Source: Segetibacter aerophilus (GTDB taxonomy: Bacteria; Bacteroidota; Bacteroidia; Chitinophagales; Chitinophagaceae). From it: a stretch of 64,000 nucleotides of DNA. Position 1 is the stretch's first letter; the number at the start of each line of letters is the position of its first letter. Location of the stretch: assembly GCF_007991655.1 (NCBI RefSeq), contig NZ_BJYT01000014.1, positions 62,001 to 126,000 of the forward strand, written 5' to 3'. Shown here in pieces: positions 46,738 to 55,092 of the stretch. The translations under genes and the position numbers were made by a program. The notes below the pieces were generated by a model. It worked only from the letters and a program-made list of their open reading frames with translations, searched no databases and was not told the origin of the DNA.

Positions 46738-46887
46738 TTATGAGGCAGAAGTAGAAGTTTTCATTCGTTTGTTAGACATCCTCAACCTTTCTTTATACTC
46801 TTCTTTTACAACCCACCTAACAAACTTTTTAATAACTATTATACTGATAAATATAAATACCGCAAGGAGAAAAAACTGAATTATCAT
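46738..46887 (-). CDS. Small membrane-anchored protein, 49 residues
   Basis: From the ATG at 46887: MIIQFFLLAVFIFISIIVI, then a strongly basic tail KKFVRWVVKEEYKERLRMSN. A longer frame from 46956 would run through the terminator of the tRNA-like RNAs and is less likely. It lies directly downstream of that terminator. Confidence 0.4.
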   Translation of the reverse strand: MIIQFFLLAVFIFISIIVIKKFVRWVVKEEYKERLRMSNKRMKTSTSAS

Positions 46888-46930
46888 ACGCACAGAATAT
46901 AGGTTAGATTTTGTTTCACGGATAATTGGA

Positions 46931-46972
46931 TAAAAATGCCCCAACCCAATGCACAAATGAGAAGGGTTGAGG
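46931..46972 (-). terminator. Rho-independent terminator of the tRNA-like RNA unit
   Basis: On the minus strand CCTCAACCC (46972-46964) pairs with GGGTTGGGG (46947-46939), one T-G pair, followed by CATTTTTA. It starts 11 bases after the acceptor stem of the first tRNA-like RNA. Confidence 0.75.
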
Positions 46973-46982
46973 CTAAGAGAGC

Positions 46983-47144
46983 TGTGGAAGAAGGGCTCGA
47001 ACCTTCACGAGGTAGTTAGCCAAAGTGCAATGTTGTGGTGGTCAACCCCAGTCTTTCTTGCGAAAGGCATTACGCTTCGTTTATCCCATGATCCTCACCC
47101 CCGAGACAAGAGGGCATGTCTGCCAAAAATTTCATCACTCCACA
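46983..47144 (-). ncRNA. tRNA-like structured RNA with a giant variable region, copy 1
   Basis: Read on the minus strand, the 162 bases fold as a tRNA: acceptor TGTGGAG/TTCCACA, D arm ATG/CAT with the GG of the D loop, anticodon arm CCCTC-TTGTCTC-GGGGG, and T arm GAAGG-TTCGAGC-CCTTC with a canonical T loop. Between anticodon and T arms lie about 91 bases instead of the usual 4-24; GAGG/CCTC could close this arm, and CTTTC-GCAA-GAAAG is a GNRA hairpin inside it. No CCA is encoded. The anticodon would be GTC with T at position 37, which is unusual, so decoding is doubtful. Compared with copy 2 the acceptor and T stems differ by compensatory changes. Confidence 0.7.
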
Positions 47145-47250
47145 GTATTGATAAGAACTCTTTTTTTTAAAGGTACAGAACTAAGACACACCAGCATCTG
47201 TAATTTCGTTCCTGGTATTAGGTCTTCAAAGGTATTACCATTTTACTAGC

Positions 47251-47420
47251 TGTAGGGGGAGGGGTCGAACCTCCACGAGGCAGTTAGCTTAACGCAAAGT
47301 TTAGTGGTCAACCCTGGTCGGCCGAACGCAAGGAACAGTCGGCTCTACGCTTAAGTTTATCCCGTGATCCTCACCCCCGAGACAAGAGGGCATGTCTGCC
47401 AAAAATTTCATCACCCCACA
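47251..47420 (-). ncRNA. tRNA-like structured RNA with a giant variable region, copy 2
   Basis: A 170-base relative of copy 1 in the same orientation. Acceptor TGTGGGG/CCCTACA, D arm ATG/CAT, anticodon arm CCCTC-TTGTCTC-GGGGG and T arm GGAGG-TTCGACC-CCTCC are all present. The first 65 bases are almost identical to copy 1 (two differences), the middle is divergent but keeps blocks GGGATAAAC, GGGTTGACCAC and GCTAACT. The region between anticodon and T arms is 99 bases; inside, GCCGA/TCGGC and CTTAA/TTAAG can pair, the latter matching CGAAG/CTTTG of copy 1. No CCA is encoded. I do not recognise a described family with this layout. Confidence 0.7.
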
Positions 47421-47574
47421 AGAAAAAAAGATCGTACATCAATCCTCATTGACTATGCAATATTACAACATCTTCCCTTTTCATTATAAAATCTTCAAGT
47501 ATTATTTTAAATATTTAGAAAATATCCACATATTTGTAGAATATGTTAGAAAATTTAAAATAGAAGAATTAAAA

Positions 47575-48045
47575 ATGGCAGGGAAATTAAATCTTGACAA
47601 ACTGGATCATGAGATCATTTACGAAATGATGGAAACGGCAGAAATTTCTTACGCCGACCTTGGAAAAAAATTATTTGTGTCAGGCGGAACTATTCATGTC
47701 AGGATTAAAAAGCTCCAGGAAATGGGCATCGTTAAAGGCACCCGCTTAAATGTCGACCTAAAAGCGCTCGGATACGATGTAATTGCTTTTATCGGCATTT
47801 ACCTTGAAAAAAGTTCGTTGTATGACGATGTTGTAAAAGAACTTAAAAATATTCCTGAAATTGTACGATTAAATTATACAACTGGCAACTACAGCATGTT
47901 TGCTGAAATTATTTGCAAGGATATCACGCAGCTAAGATCGGTGTTGCATGATGAACTACAAAAAATTAAAGGAATTGAAAGAACAGAAACGTTTATCTCC
48001 CTTGAAGAAAGCTTCAGCCGCAACGTTGTTGTTACTAATAATTAA
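47575..48045 (+). CDS. Lrp/AsnC family transcriptional regulator
   Basis: A 156-residue regulator with an N-terminal winged helix-turn-helix (about 5-60; LDKLDHEIIYEMMETAEISY and LFVSGGTIHVRIKKLQEMG) and a C-terminal RAM ligand-binding domain (about 68-145; GYDVIAFIGIYLEKSS, YTTGNYSMFAEIIC). The ATG at 47575 is chosen; the frame is open upstream to 47392 but that part overlaps the tRNA-like RNA on the other strand. Lrp-type proteins sense amino acids. Its target cannot be told, but it is divergent from the RNA unit. Confidence 0.88.
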   Translation: MAGKLNLDKLDHEIIYEMMETAEISYADLGKKLFVSGGTIHVRIKKLQEMGIVKGTRLNVDLKALGYDVIAFIGIYLEKSSLYDDVVKELKNIPEIVRLNYTTGNYSMFAEIICKDITQLRSVLHDELQKIKGIERTETFISLEESFSRNVVVTNN

Positions 48046-48073
48046 GTCATTTACAGAATTGCACTAAAAAACA

Positions 48074-49156
48074 TCACAACTTTCCCCGCACATTTAAAGC
48101 GTCTCTCAAACCGTTCCCAAGCAGGTTAAACGCAAGCACTAAAATCATAATGGCTAATCCGGGTGCGAGGGCCAGCATTGGATTATGGGTAATGATGAAG
48201 TTGTAGTTTTCTTTTATCATCAATCCCCAACTGGGCTGTGGCGGTTGAACACCTACACCTAAAAAACTTAACCCCGCTTCTATAACAATTGCTGATGCAA
48301 AATTGCTCGCAGCAATAACCATTACAGGACCCAGTATATTGGGCAGAATGTGAAAAACAATGGTACGGGTATGCGAATAACCCAAGGCTCGTGTTGCTTC
48401 GATAAATTCAAGTTCGCGTACTGCCATCACTTGCCCGCGTACAAGTCTCGCTACGTTTACCCACATTGTTAATCCGACCGCAATAAAAACTTGCCAGAAG
48501 CCTTTGCCGAGTAGGAGCGTTAGGGCAAAAACAAGTAATAGGGTTGGAATGCTCCAAATGACGTTAATGAACCACATGATGATATCGTCAATGCGTCCCC
48601 TAAAATAACCAGCAAGAGAGCCAAGTAATATTCCAAGTATGACGGAGATTGTTACTGCGATCAGTCCCACACTCAGGCTAACTCTTATGCCTACAATTAA
48701 CCTACTTAGAATATCTCTCCCAAATTTATCCGTACCTAATAGAAAGGTTTTCCGCAGAACCATTTCCTGTTCGACCTTCGATTGATGATACGATTGTCGC
48801 TCCGTTATCCCTTCATCTATATACTTCTGAACAATAATGCTGTCGTTTACTTTTTGATAAGATGTAATAGGTAACAATGAATAAGGTTGTTCCTGACCAT
48901 TTACTAACCGTAAAAAGAACGGTACTCTCTCAGCTATGTTTTCGTTTTTTATTTTCAGAAAATGTATGGTAAACCCAGGTTTTTCGCCACCAATTTCAAC
49001 CGTCATTTTGTTTGCATTAGGCGAAGAATCTGGCGCAATGAAATAAGCAAAAACAGCCAACAGAAAGGACAGGCAAATTATCACCAAACCAAACATAGCG
49101 CCCTTGTTTTTTTTAAGGCGTTTCCAAAAGGCTTGTGAGTATGAACCAGAAGGCAT
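48074..49156 (-). CDS. ABC transporter permease, DppC/OppC type
   Basis: An inner-membrane permease of the peptide/nickel importer family, 360 residues. An N-terminal helix (about 18-42) precedes a roughly 110-residue extracytoplasmic insert, then five membrane segments with the EAA loop EATRALGYSHTRTIVFHILP near 250. The DppC-like start SQAFWKRLKKNKGAMFGL is visible. Neither the second permease, the ATPases nor a binding protein is next to it, so its partners must be encoded elsewhere. Confidence 0.85.
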   Translation of the reverse strand: MPSGSYSQAFWKRLKKNKGAMFGLVIICLSFLLAVFAYFIAPDSSPNANKMTVEIGGEKPGFTIHFLKIKNENIAERVPFFLRLVNGQEQPYSLLPITSYQKVNDSIIVQKYIDEGITERQSYHQSKVEQEMVLRKTFLLGTDKFGRDILSRLIVGIRVSLSVGLIAVTISVILGILLGSLAGYFRGRIDDIIMWFINVIWSIPTLLLVFALTLLLGKGFWQVFIAVGLTMWVNVARLVRGQVMAVRELEFIEATRALGYSHTRTIVFHILPNILGPVMVIAASNFASAIVIEAGLSFLGVGVQPPQPSWGLMIKENYNFIITHNPMLALAPGLAIMILVLAFNLLGNGLRDALNVRGKL

Positions 49157-49203
49157 GAAGAAAAATTAGTTGACAGATGATAGTTGACGGATGACGGAAA
49201 CTT

Positions 49204-49310
49204 GAGCTGCAAGTTACAAGTTTCAAAAGGTTGGCTGGCACTGTTGCCTGTTTTGGATACCAGTTGCCAGTGCAAATTTCCCACTGGCTAACAAGCTCGC
49301 AACTCGTAGC
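49204..49310. repeat. Imperfect inverted repeat upstream of the ABC permease
   Basis: GAGCTGCAAGTTACAAGTTT on the left is related to the complement of AAGCTCGCAACTCGTAGCTT on the right (about 14 of 20 bases), and GCACTG/CAGTGC pairs inside. The text is repetitive spacer DNA in a run of three minus-strand genes. Confidence 0.4.
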
Positions 49311-49318
49311 TTTCCTTC

Positions 49319-50470
49319 TCACTTAACCACTCTTCCTTTCCACGAGTACTTGCCAAACTTTCCTAACCACCCGGCGATGATTGTATACCCAATATGAAAT
49401 GGTTGCATAATGGGGAACCACCACAACAGTTTTTCTTCATTAAAAAATTTAGCGACAGGAACCATGAACCTGAAGTCAATGACTGTTTTACCAGCAAGCA
49501 TAGCCAGCCAATACCAACCAATGTTATCAAGCCAGATCGCTGCGAAAGGCAACAGAAGAAATGATAGATTAAAAAAGTAAACAAAGATCAAAACAAACAC
49601 AATCCTTTTATCCTCAAATTTATCCGCTTTACTTGCCCATCGAATGCGTTGATTAAAGAAGTCCTTCCAGGTTTCCATCGGAAGCGTTTCTACGACTGAT
49701 TCTTTTGAAAACAAATAGTGAACCTGTGTTTTATAGCGCGTGTATATTTTGTGCATGAGCAACATATCGTCGCCGCTGGCGATATTGTCAATTCCCTTAA
49801 ACCCATCCACTTCGTAGAACACTTTCTTACTGTAAGCAAGGTTTGCACCGTTACACATGGTATGAAAACCGGCACTTACAGAAGCGGCAGTGATGCCTTG
49901 CAGGCTTATAAAATCAAGGCATTGAAAAATAGAAACAAAGGAACCCGTGTTTATAAACTTGACAGGAGCTGCCACGAAAACAGCATTATTCTGTTGAATA
50001 AAATTTGAGAAATTTGAAAGCCATTCTTCTGAAACATTGCAGTCTGCATCGGTTGTCACGATCCAATCTCCGTTAGCTTGCTGAATTGCCAGCTCAAGCG
50101 CTTTCTTTTTGTAGCTGTTGAGTTGTTTTTGAGGCAATAGTTTTTCTATCTGGAGTAAACGCAGGTTTTTATATTCGTTCTGCATCTGCCGCACTATGCC
50201 GGCAGTGTTATCGGTAGAGTAATCGTCCGCGACAATGACTTCGAAAAGTTCAGAGGGATAGTTTTGATCTAATACACTTCGCAGGCATTTAGCTATTTGG
50301 TGTTCCTCATTTCTTGCAGGTATAATCACCGAAAAAAAAATCGATGGAACAGAGCTAGAAACAGGTATGAACGGCTTCACTTTCAAAAACCATTTGCGAT
50401 AGCTTTCAATCAATACGCAATGCACAAAAAGGAAAAGCAGGATAATCGAAATAATAATTGCTGAAGCCAT
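49319..50470 (-). CDS. Family 2 glycosyltransferase, membrane-bound
   Basis: The 383 residues start with a membrane helix (about 3-18), then a GT-A domain: SVIIPARNEEHQIAKCLRSV near 47, VIVADDYSTDNT near 78, TTDADCNVSEEWL near 138 (metal-binding D-x-D) and the acceptor motif FNQRIRWASKADKF near 275, with three or four membrane segments at the end. Q-x-x-R-W places it with the processive or membrane-embedded type. The sugar and acceptor are unknown. It lies 20 bases after the alpha/beta hydrolase gene, so they are co-transcribed. Confidence 0.88.
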   Translation of the reverse strand: MASAIIISIILLFLFVHCVLIESYRKWFLKVKPFIPVSSSVPSIFFSVIIPARNEEHQIAKCLRSVLDQNYPSELFEVIVADDYSTDNTAGIVRQMQNEYKNLRLLQIEKLLPQKQLNSYKKKALELAIQQANGDWIVTTDADCNVSEEWLSNFSNFIQQNNAVFVAAPVKFINTGSFVSIFQCLDFISLQGITAASVSAGFHTMCNGANLAYSKKVFYEVDGFKGIDNIASGDDMLLMHKIYTRYKTQVHYLFSKESVVETLPMETWKDFFNQRIRWASKADKFEDKRIVFVLIFVYFFNLSFLLLPFAAIWLDNIGWYWLAMLAGKTVIDFRFMVPVAKFFNEEKLLWWFPIMQPFHIGYTIIAGWLGKFGKYSWKGRVVK

Positions 50471-50490
50471 CAGGGCAAAGAAAACAAGAA

Positions 50491-51306
50491 TTAGTCATTT
50501 ATTAGTTGGGCTATTTTTCTTGCATTTACTTCAGATAGCAAATTATGTCCCGCTTCAACAACCTCGAAAGATGCAAACGCTTCAATCCCTTCTTTGAATC
50601 GTTCACCTCCTTTGTACGGGATCACTCTGTCAAATGCACCAAACAGCATTCGCACCTTAATGCCGTTGTTCACTATTAAACGCCGCAGTTTCCCTAACGC
50701 CGGGCTAAACTTCCTCATCGAAACCCACCGCCTGTAGAGGCTTAAACGGTGCTCCTCATCGTAGATATAATATCTTATCAAGTCCGCGATGCTTCTATGA
50801 ATTACCTTCCACTTCTCCCCCTTTTCAACTACCCAAACTATCCACCCGGGATGATAAATGGTGTAGTGAAGCAGCTTACTGCCTATCCACGTCTCACTTC
50901 CAAACCATCGCCAGAAATTAAAAGACAATCCGTCGGGCGCCAAAAGCACCAAACGATCTATTTGTCCCGATAAAAGTTCGGTAAGATGTAAAGCAATTCG
51001 ACCACCCATACTAAAACCAAGCAGGCTGAATTTCATGTTCTCCTTTTTAAGCCCCTGCCGTATATCAAGAATAAATTGCGCCAGGTATTTCGGCTTCAAT
51101 ATCAGTTCGTCTTTCCATTTGGTGAGCCCGTGAAAGGGAATATCAATCGCGATGATAGTATAGATGTTTCCAAGCCTTTTTTCAAGAAATGAAAAAGTAT
51201 AGCTTTCTCTTCCATAGCCGTGAAAGCAGAATAAAAGTTTAGGCCCGTTCCCAAACTGCCTATAATGAACAGTGGAATTTTTATGAGTAATGTAGTGGCT
51301 CTGCAT
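50491..51306 (-). CDS. Alpha/beta hydrolase
   Basis: A 271-residue alpha/beta hydrolase. The oxyanion region is FCFHGYGRESYTF near 28, the nucleophile elbow LLGFSMGGRIALHL near 95-108 (Ser in G-x-S-x-G), and the C-terminal His in VEAGHNLLSEV near 252. The cap region is aromatic-rich. The substrate is not evident. It heads a minus-strand run with the glycosyltransferase and the ABC permease. Confidence 0.85.
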   Translation of the reverse strand: MQSHYITHKNSTVHYRQFGNGPKLLFCFHGYGRESYTFSFLEKRLGNIYTIIAIDIPFHGLTKWKDELILKPKYLAQFILDIRQGLKKENMKFSLLGFSMGGRIALHLTELLSGQIDRLVLLAPDGLSFNFWRWFGSETWIGSKLLHYTIYHPGWIVWVVEKGEKWKVIHRSIADLIRYYIYDEEHRLSLYRRWVSMRKFSPALGKLRRLIVNNGIKVRMLFGAFDRVIPYKGGERFKEGIEAFASFEVVEAGHNLLSEVNARKIAQLIND

Positions 51307-51431
51307 TCGTGGTGAGAAAAGTTTTAATGCTGTTGCAAAAACAATGCTATGGGAAATGGAGATAAAAAGGCGCCTTCATTAATAGAAAGAAAAACATTTT
51401 GATACAAACATTATCCCCTTGTTGTTCCATC

Positions 51432-51451
51432 GTTGCGTCGCAATCCGTTCG
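51432..51451 (+). repeat. Dispersed 20-bp repeat, degenerate copy
   Basis: GTTGCGTCGCAATCCGTTCG keeps the first eleven bases of the family and then diverges. It sits in the divergent 308-base spacer between the alpha/beta hydrolase and M14 genes; nothing else was recognised there. Confidence 0.4.
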
Positions 51452-51614
51452 TCTTTTGTAACAATTTGCGGCAACTGTTTTATTCCTACGAACAAAAGAT
51501 TTTCAACAAAGAATACAAGAATATGAAACAATCCCCTTAGCCAGGCAAATAGCGGGATCTGTTTTGGTTCGAAAAACGAAAGCAGGTAAATTCACCATTA
51601 TTACAATTCCCAAT

Positions 51615-54374
51615 ATGATTAGTAAGATTTTAACTGCTGTTTCCATTATTCTCCTGAATGTGGTTGTTTGTTCTAGCCAGGTAATACCAACGCCGAAAGA
51701 ACACTTTGGTTTTAATATTGGTGACGACTATCAATTGGCTAATTACACGCAGACAGAAGCTTATGTAAAAAAATTAGCTGCTGCATCAGACAGAACAAAG
51801 TTGGTTGACATAGGACTAACGGAAGAAGGCAGACACCAGTTCATGCTAATCATTTCGTCGTCTACAAACATCAGGAACCTGGACCGATACAAAGAGATTT
51901 CTCAAAAGCTTGCCCGTGCTGAAGACCTAACAGATGAGCAGGCTCATACCTTAGCAACCGAGGGTAAAGCTGTTGTCTGGATAGACGGAGGCCTGCACGC
52001 AACTGAAGTAGTTGGTGCACATCAATTGATCGAAACCATGTACCAATTAGTAAGTAGAAAAGACCCGGAAACATTGAGGATATTAGACGAAGCGATCATC
52101 CTGTTTGTTCATGCAAATCCTGACGGGCAAGAACTTGTTTCGAATTGGTACATGAAGGATAGCGATGTTAAAAAGCGCAAGACAAACATCCCGCGGTTGT
52201 ATGAGAAATACATCGGCCACGATAACAATCGGGATTTCTTCATGATGAACATGAAAGAGACGCAGAACATCAGCAAGCAGCAATACATCGAGTGGATGCC
52301 CCAGGTTATTTACAATCATCACCAGACAGGGCCAGCCGGTTCTGTATTGGCAGGTCCTCCATATCGCGATCCTTTCAATTATGCTTTTGATCCCCTATTA
52401 GTTACAAGTATAGATGCCGTTGGAGCAGCAATGAACAACAGGCTAAATCTCGAAGGAAAACCGGGCTATACACAAAGAGCAGGCTCGAGTTATTCGACCT
52501 GGTGGAATGGTGGTTTACGTACAACTGCCTATTTCCATAATATGGTTGGCTTACTTACAGAAATCATTGGCGGCCCTACGCCTGCTGCTATACCGCTTGT
52601 TCCTTCACGCCTTATTCCTAATGGAGCTACACCAAACCCAGTCGTTCCGCAGGAGTGGCACTTCAGGCAATCGATAGATTATTCCGTTTCGCTTAATTAC
52701 GCAGTGCTTAATTACTCGATTAACCAGAAGCAGGATTTATTATACGGAATTTATAAAATGGGAAAAAACTCTATCGAGAAAGGAAACAGGGATACGTGGA
52801 CACTTAGTCCACGTTATATTGACTCTATCAATAATGCATTCAAAAAAGATCAAAAGCTGGCGAGGTCTGGTGAAGGTGAGCGCGCTATTTCTGAACGAGA
52901 TACTGTTCCAACAAAATATTTTGATGCGGTTTATAAAGATCCTACGCTACGTGACCCACGAGGCTATATTATTTCGGCGGATCAACCTGATTTTCCTACG
53001 GCTGTTAAGTTTATCAACGCCCTTATTTACTCAGGTATAGGCGTTCATCGAGCCAGTGCTGATTTTACTGTCGCAGGAAAGAAATACCCTTCAGGCTCTT
53101 ACATCATTAAAACAAGCCAGGCCTTCCGGCCCCACATCCTTGACATGTTTGAGCCGCAAGATCATCCTAATGATTTTCAATATCCCGGCGGCCCTCCCAT
53201 ACCACCTTACGATGCTGCCGGCTGGACGTTAGCATATGAGATGGGGATCCACTTTGATCGAATCCTAAATGCCTTCGATGGTCCGTTTCAAAAGGTCCCG
53301 TATGGTCAGTTGCAATCACCAAAAGGGTTGGTTACAAAGGCTGCTTCAGACGGATATGTTTTAAGTGCCGCTTCTAACAATTCCTTTATAGCGGTCAATG
53401 ATTTAATAGAAAAGGGAGTGGATGTGTATCGCTTATCTTCCAGTCAACAAAAAGACATTGCTACAGGTTCGTTTTACTTTGAAGCAAATTCGAAGACAAA
53501 ACCTTTAATTGAAAAATATTCAAACGAACTTGGATTGAAAGTGACGGGACTGAAGAAAAGACCTCCGGTAATGACGAAGGCAACTCCACTCCGTATTGCC
53601 TTATGGGATACTTATGGAGGCTCCATTTCTTCCGGCTGGGTAAGGTGGATTTTCGAGCAGTATCATTTTCCTTTTACAGTTATTTACTCAAAAGATGTCG
53701 ACAACGAAGATCTCCGGCAGAAATATGATGTGCTGGTTTTTGTGTCGGGAGCCATCCCGGCAGTAAGAGCCGCGGGCGCCCCAAACAGGGGAGGTGGACA
53801 GCAACCAAAGCCGGAAGAAATCCCCGCAGAGTTAAGGGAAAGACTTGGAAGAATTACGCAGGATACTTCCATTCCCCGATTAAAAAGTTTCATGGCAACC
53901 GGTGGTAAAATTGTAACGATTGGCACAAGCGCAAATCTTGCTTACCATATCGGGTTACCGGTTAGAAATGCTTTGGTTGAAGTAGTGAAGGGCCAGGATG
54001 TTCCGTTACCTGGCGAGAAATATTACATTCCCGGCAGTATCATGAATATTACGGTTGATACAACTAGTGACGCCACTCTTGGAATGCCTCGAAAAGCAGA
54101 TGTCTACTTCGATGCAAGTCCTGTGTTTAAAATTGCTCCCGGTGCAATTGCCAGCGGCGACGTGAAATCCATTGCATGGTTTGCATCAGGTAAGCCTCTA
54201 CGCAGTGGATGGGCATGGGGCCAGGCGTATTTGCAAGATGGCATAGCGGCTTTCGAGGCAAAAGTAGGCGCAGGAAAGCTGGTCGTTTTTGGACCTGAAG
54301 TAACTTTTAGAGGCCAGACACATGGCACCTTCAAACTGCTGTTCAACCAACTCTACCGCCTTGACCAAAAATAA
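51615..54374 (+). CDS. M14 family zinc carboxypeptidase, exported
   Basis: From the ATG at 51615 the protein has 919 residues with a signal peptide (ISKILTAVSIILLNVVVCSS). An upstream TTG at 51564 is less likely. The zinc-binding H-x-x-E is in WIDGGLHATEVVGAHQ near 124 and the third ligand in YNHHQTGPAG near 236; LLTEIIGGPT near 318 may carry the catalytic Glu. A long C-terminal part (about 580-919) resembles a class I glutamine amidotransferase-like fold seen in such large M14 proteins. It is monocistronic. Peptide or cell-wall turnover is the likely role. Confidence 0.85.
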   Translation: MISKILTAVSIILLNVVVCSSQVIPTPKEHFGFNIGDDYQLANYTQTEAYVKKLAAASDRTKLVDIGLTEEGRHQFMLIISSSTNIRNLDRYKEISQKLARAEDLTDEQAHTLATEGKAVVWIDGGLHATEVVGAHQLIETMYQLVSRKDPETLRILDEAIILFVHANPDGQELVSNWYMKDSDVKKRKTNIPRLYEKYIGHDNNRDFFMMNMKETQNISKQQYIEWMPQVIYNHHQTGPAGSVLAGPPYRDPFNYAFDPLLVTSIDAVGAAMNNRLNLEGKPGYTQRAGSSYSTWWNGGLRTTAYFHNMVGLLTEIIGGPTPAAIPLVPSRLIPNGATPNPVVPQEWHFRQSIDYSVSLNYAVLNYSINQKQDLLYGIYKMGKNSIEKGNRDTWTLSPRYIDSINNAFKKDQKLARSGEGERAISERDTVPTKYFDAVYKDPTLRDPRGYIISADQPDFPTAVKFINALIYSGIGVHRASADFTVAGKKYPSGSYIIKTSQAFRPHILDMFEPQDHPNDFQYPGGPPIPPYDAAGWTLAYEMGIHFDRILNAFDGPFQKVPYGQLQSPKGLVTKAASDGYVLSAASNNSFIAVNDLIEKGVDVYRLSSSQQKDIATGSFYFEANSKTKPLIEKYSNELGLKVTGLKKRPPVMTKATPLRIALWDTYGGSISSGWVRWIFEQYHFPFTVIYSKDVDNEDLRQKYDVLVFVSGAIPAVRAAGAPNRGGGQQPKPEEIPAELRERLGRITQDTSIPRLKSFMATGGKIVTIGTSANLAYHIGLPVRNALVEVVKGQDVPLPGEKYYIPGSIMNITVDTTSDATLGMPRKADVYFDASPVFKIAPGAIASGDVKSIAWFASGKPLRSGWAWGQAYLQDGIAAFEAKVGAGKLVVFGPEVTFRGQTHGTFKLLFNQLYRLDQK

Positions 54375-54515
54375 AGACAGCTTTCGTGGAAAAAGTTAGT
54401 GGCTAATTCTAGCTAAAAAGCAGGGTGAAAAATGTGCTCTTTTAACCATCAATTAATTATCAAATCCTTCCATCATTAAGTAATTAATTTCTTCCAAGAA
54501 AACAGCCGATGTTGT

Positions 54516-54546
54516 TTTGTATCCCGCAAAATAATTATTACATTTG
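54516..54546 (+). promoter_or_regulatory. Bacteroidota promoter of the MarR gene
   Basis: TTTG at 54516-54519, a spacer of exactly 19 bases and TACATTTG at 54539-54546 match the consensus TTTG-N19-TAnnTTTG perfectly. Transcription would start around 54552, just before the MarR start codon. Confidence 0.75.
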
Positions 54547-54548
54547 AA

Positions 54549-54562
54549 TAGTTGCATAACTA
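54549..54562. promoter_or_regulatory. Inverted repeat at the marR transcription start, possible self-operator
   Basis: TAGTT-GCAT-AACTA is a perfect 5-bp inverted repeat overlapping the expected transcription start and close to the A-G-T-T-G-C-A-T cores known for MarR-type sites. Autoregulation is a reasonable inference. Confidence 0.5.
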
Positions 54563-54567
54563 ACTAT

Positions 54568-55008
54568 ATGCCAAACAACCAATTTAAAAGAGGTGAATTA
54601 TACAGCTTTATTACAGGGATGGCGTCAACTGCCGTAGCAAGAAGACTTCAAAAAAATTTTAAGCAGGCAGGCATTGAGATAACAATAGAACAGTGGAGCG
54701 TTTTATATCATTTGTGGAAGCAGGATGGCTTGAGTCAGCAGGAATTGTGCAAGCAAAGCTTTAGAGATAAGCCTAGCATTACCCGGCTTGTAGACAACCT
54801 CGAAAAATTGAAATTGGTAAAGAGAGTACCCTCAAAAGATGATCGAAGAATCAACCTGGTGTATTTAACAGAGGACTCAAAAAAATTGCAGTATGAGACA
54901 ATGGACATGGCCAACCAAACACTTAACGAAGCCCTTGACGGAGTAAGCTCAAGTGATATAGAAATGTGTAAAGCAGTATTGCAAAAAGTATATGACAATC
55001 TAAAATAA
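54568..55008 (+). CDS. MarR family transcriptional regulator
   Basis: From the ATG at 54568 the protein has 146 residues; a TTG at 54544 would add eight but lies inside the promoter. The winged helix domain is clear: WSVLYHLWKQDGLSQQELCK, KPSITRLVDNLEKLKLVKR, and the wing SKDDRRINLVYLT. It lies 84 bases before an acyl-CoA dehydrogenase gene in the same direction and may respond to a fatty or aromatic acid derivative, which is inferred from position only. Confidence 0.88.
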   Translation: MPNNQFKRGELYSFITGMASTAVARRLQKNFKQAGIEITIEQWSVLYHLWKQDGLSQQELCKQSFRDKPSITRLVDNLEKLKLVKRVPSKDDRRINLVYLTEDSKKLQYETMDMANQTLNEALDGVSSSDIEMCKAVLQKVYDNLK

Positions 55009-55023
55009 GGTGAACGGTCCAGG

Positions 55024-55063
55024 GTTTAAGGCGTAGAGCAAAGAAGCTGTACAGACCTTAAAC
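55024..55063. repeat. Hairpin in the marR - acyl-CoA dehydrogenase spacer
   Basis: GTTTAAGG (55024-55031) and CCTTAAAC (55056-55063) are perfect complements with a 24-base loop; no T-run follows. It resembles the repeat-rich spacers elsewhere in the window. Confidence 0.4.
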
Positions 55064-55092
55064 TTTACACCTTCCACCCTAAACCTCTAATT

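Noticed and set aside
46967-47249. Two open frames on the plus strand across the tRNA-like RNAs
   Set aside because: They are explained by the structured RNAs on the opposite strand; the base-pairing constraint accounts for the lack of stops.
46983-47420. Ordinary tRNA genes, tmRNA or a group I intron-bearing tRNA
   Set aside because: The region between anticodon and T arms is far too long for a tRNA, the length is too short for tmRNA, no tag frame is seen, and about 90 bases is below the size of a group I intron.
47392-47574. Extended N terminus of the Lrp regulator
   Set aside because: The 61 extra codons overlap the 5' part of the second tRNA-like RNA and are not family-like; the ATG at 47575 fits the usual length.
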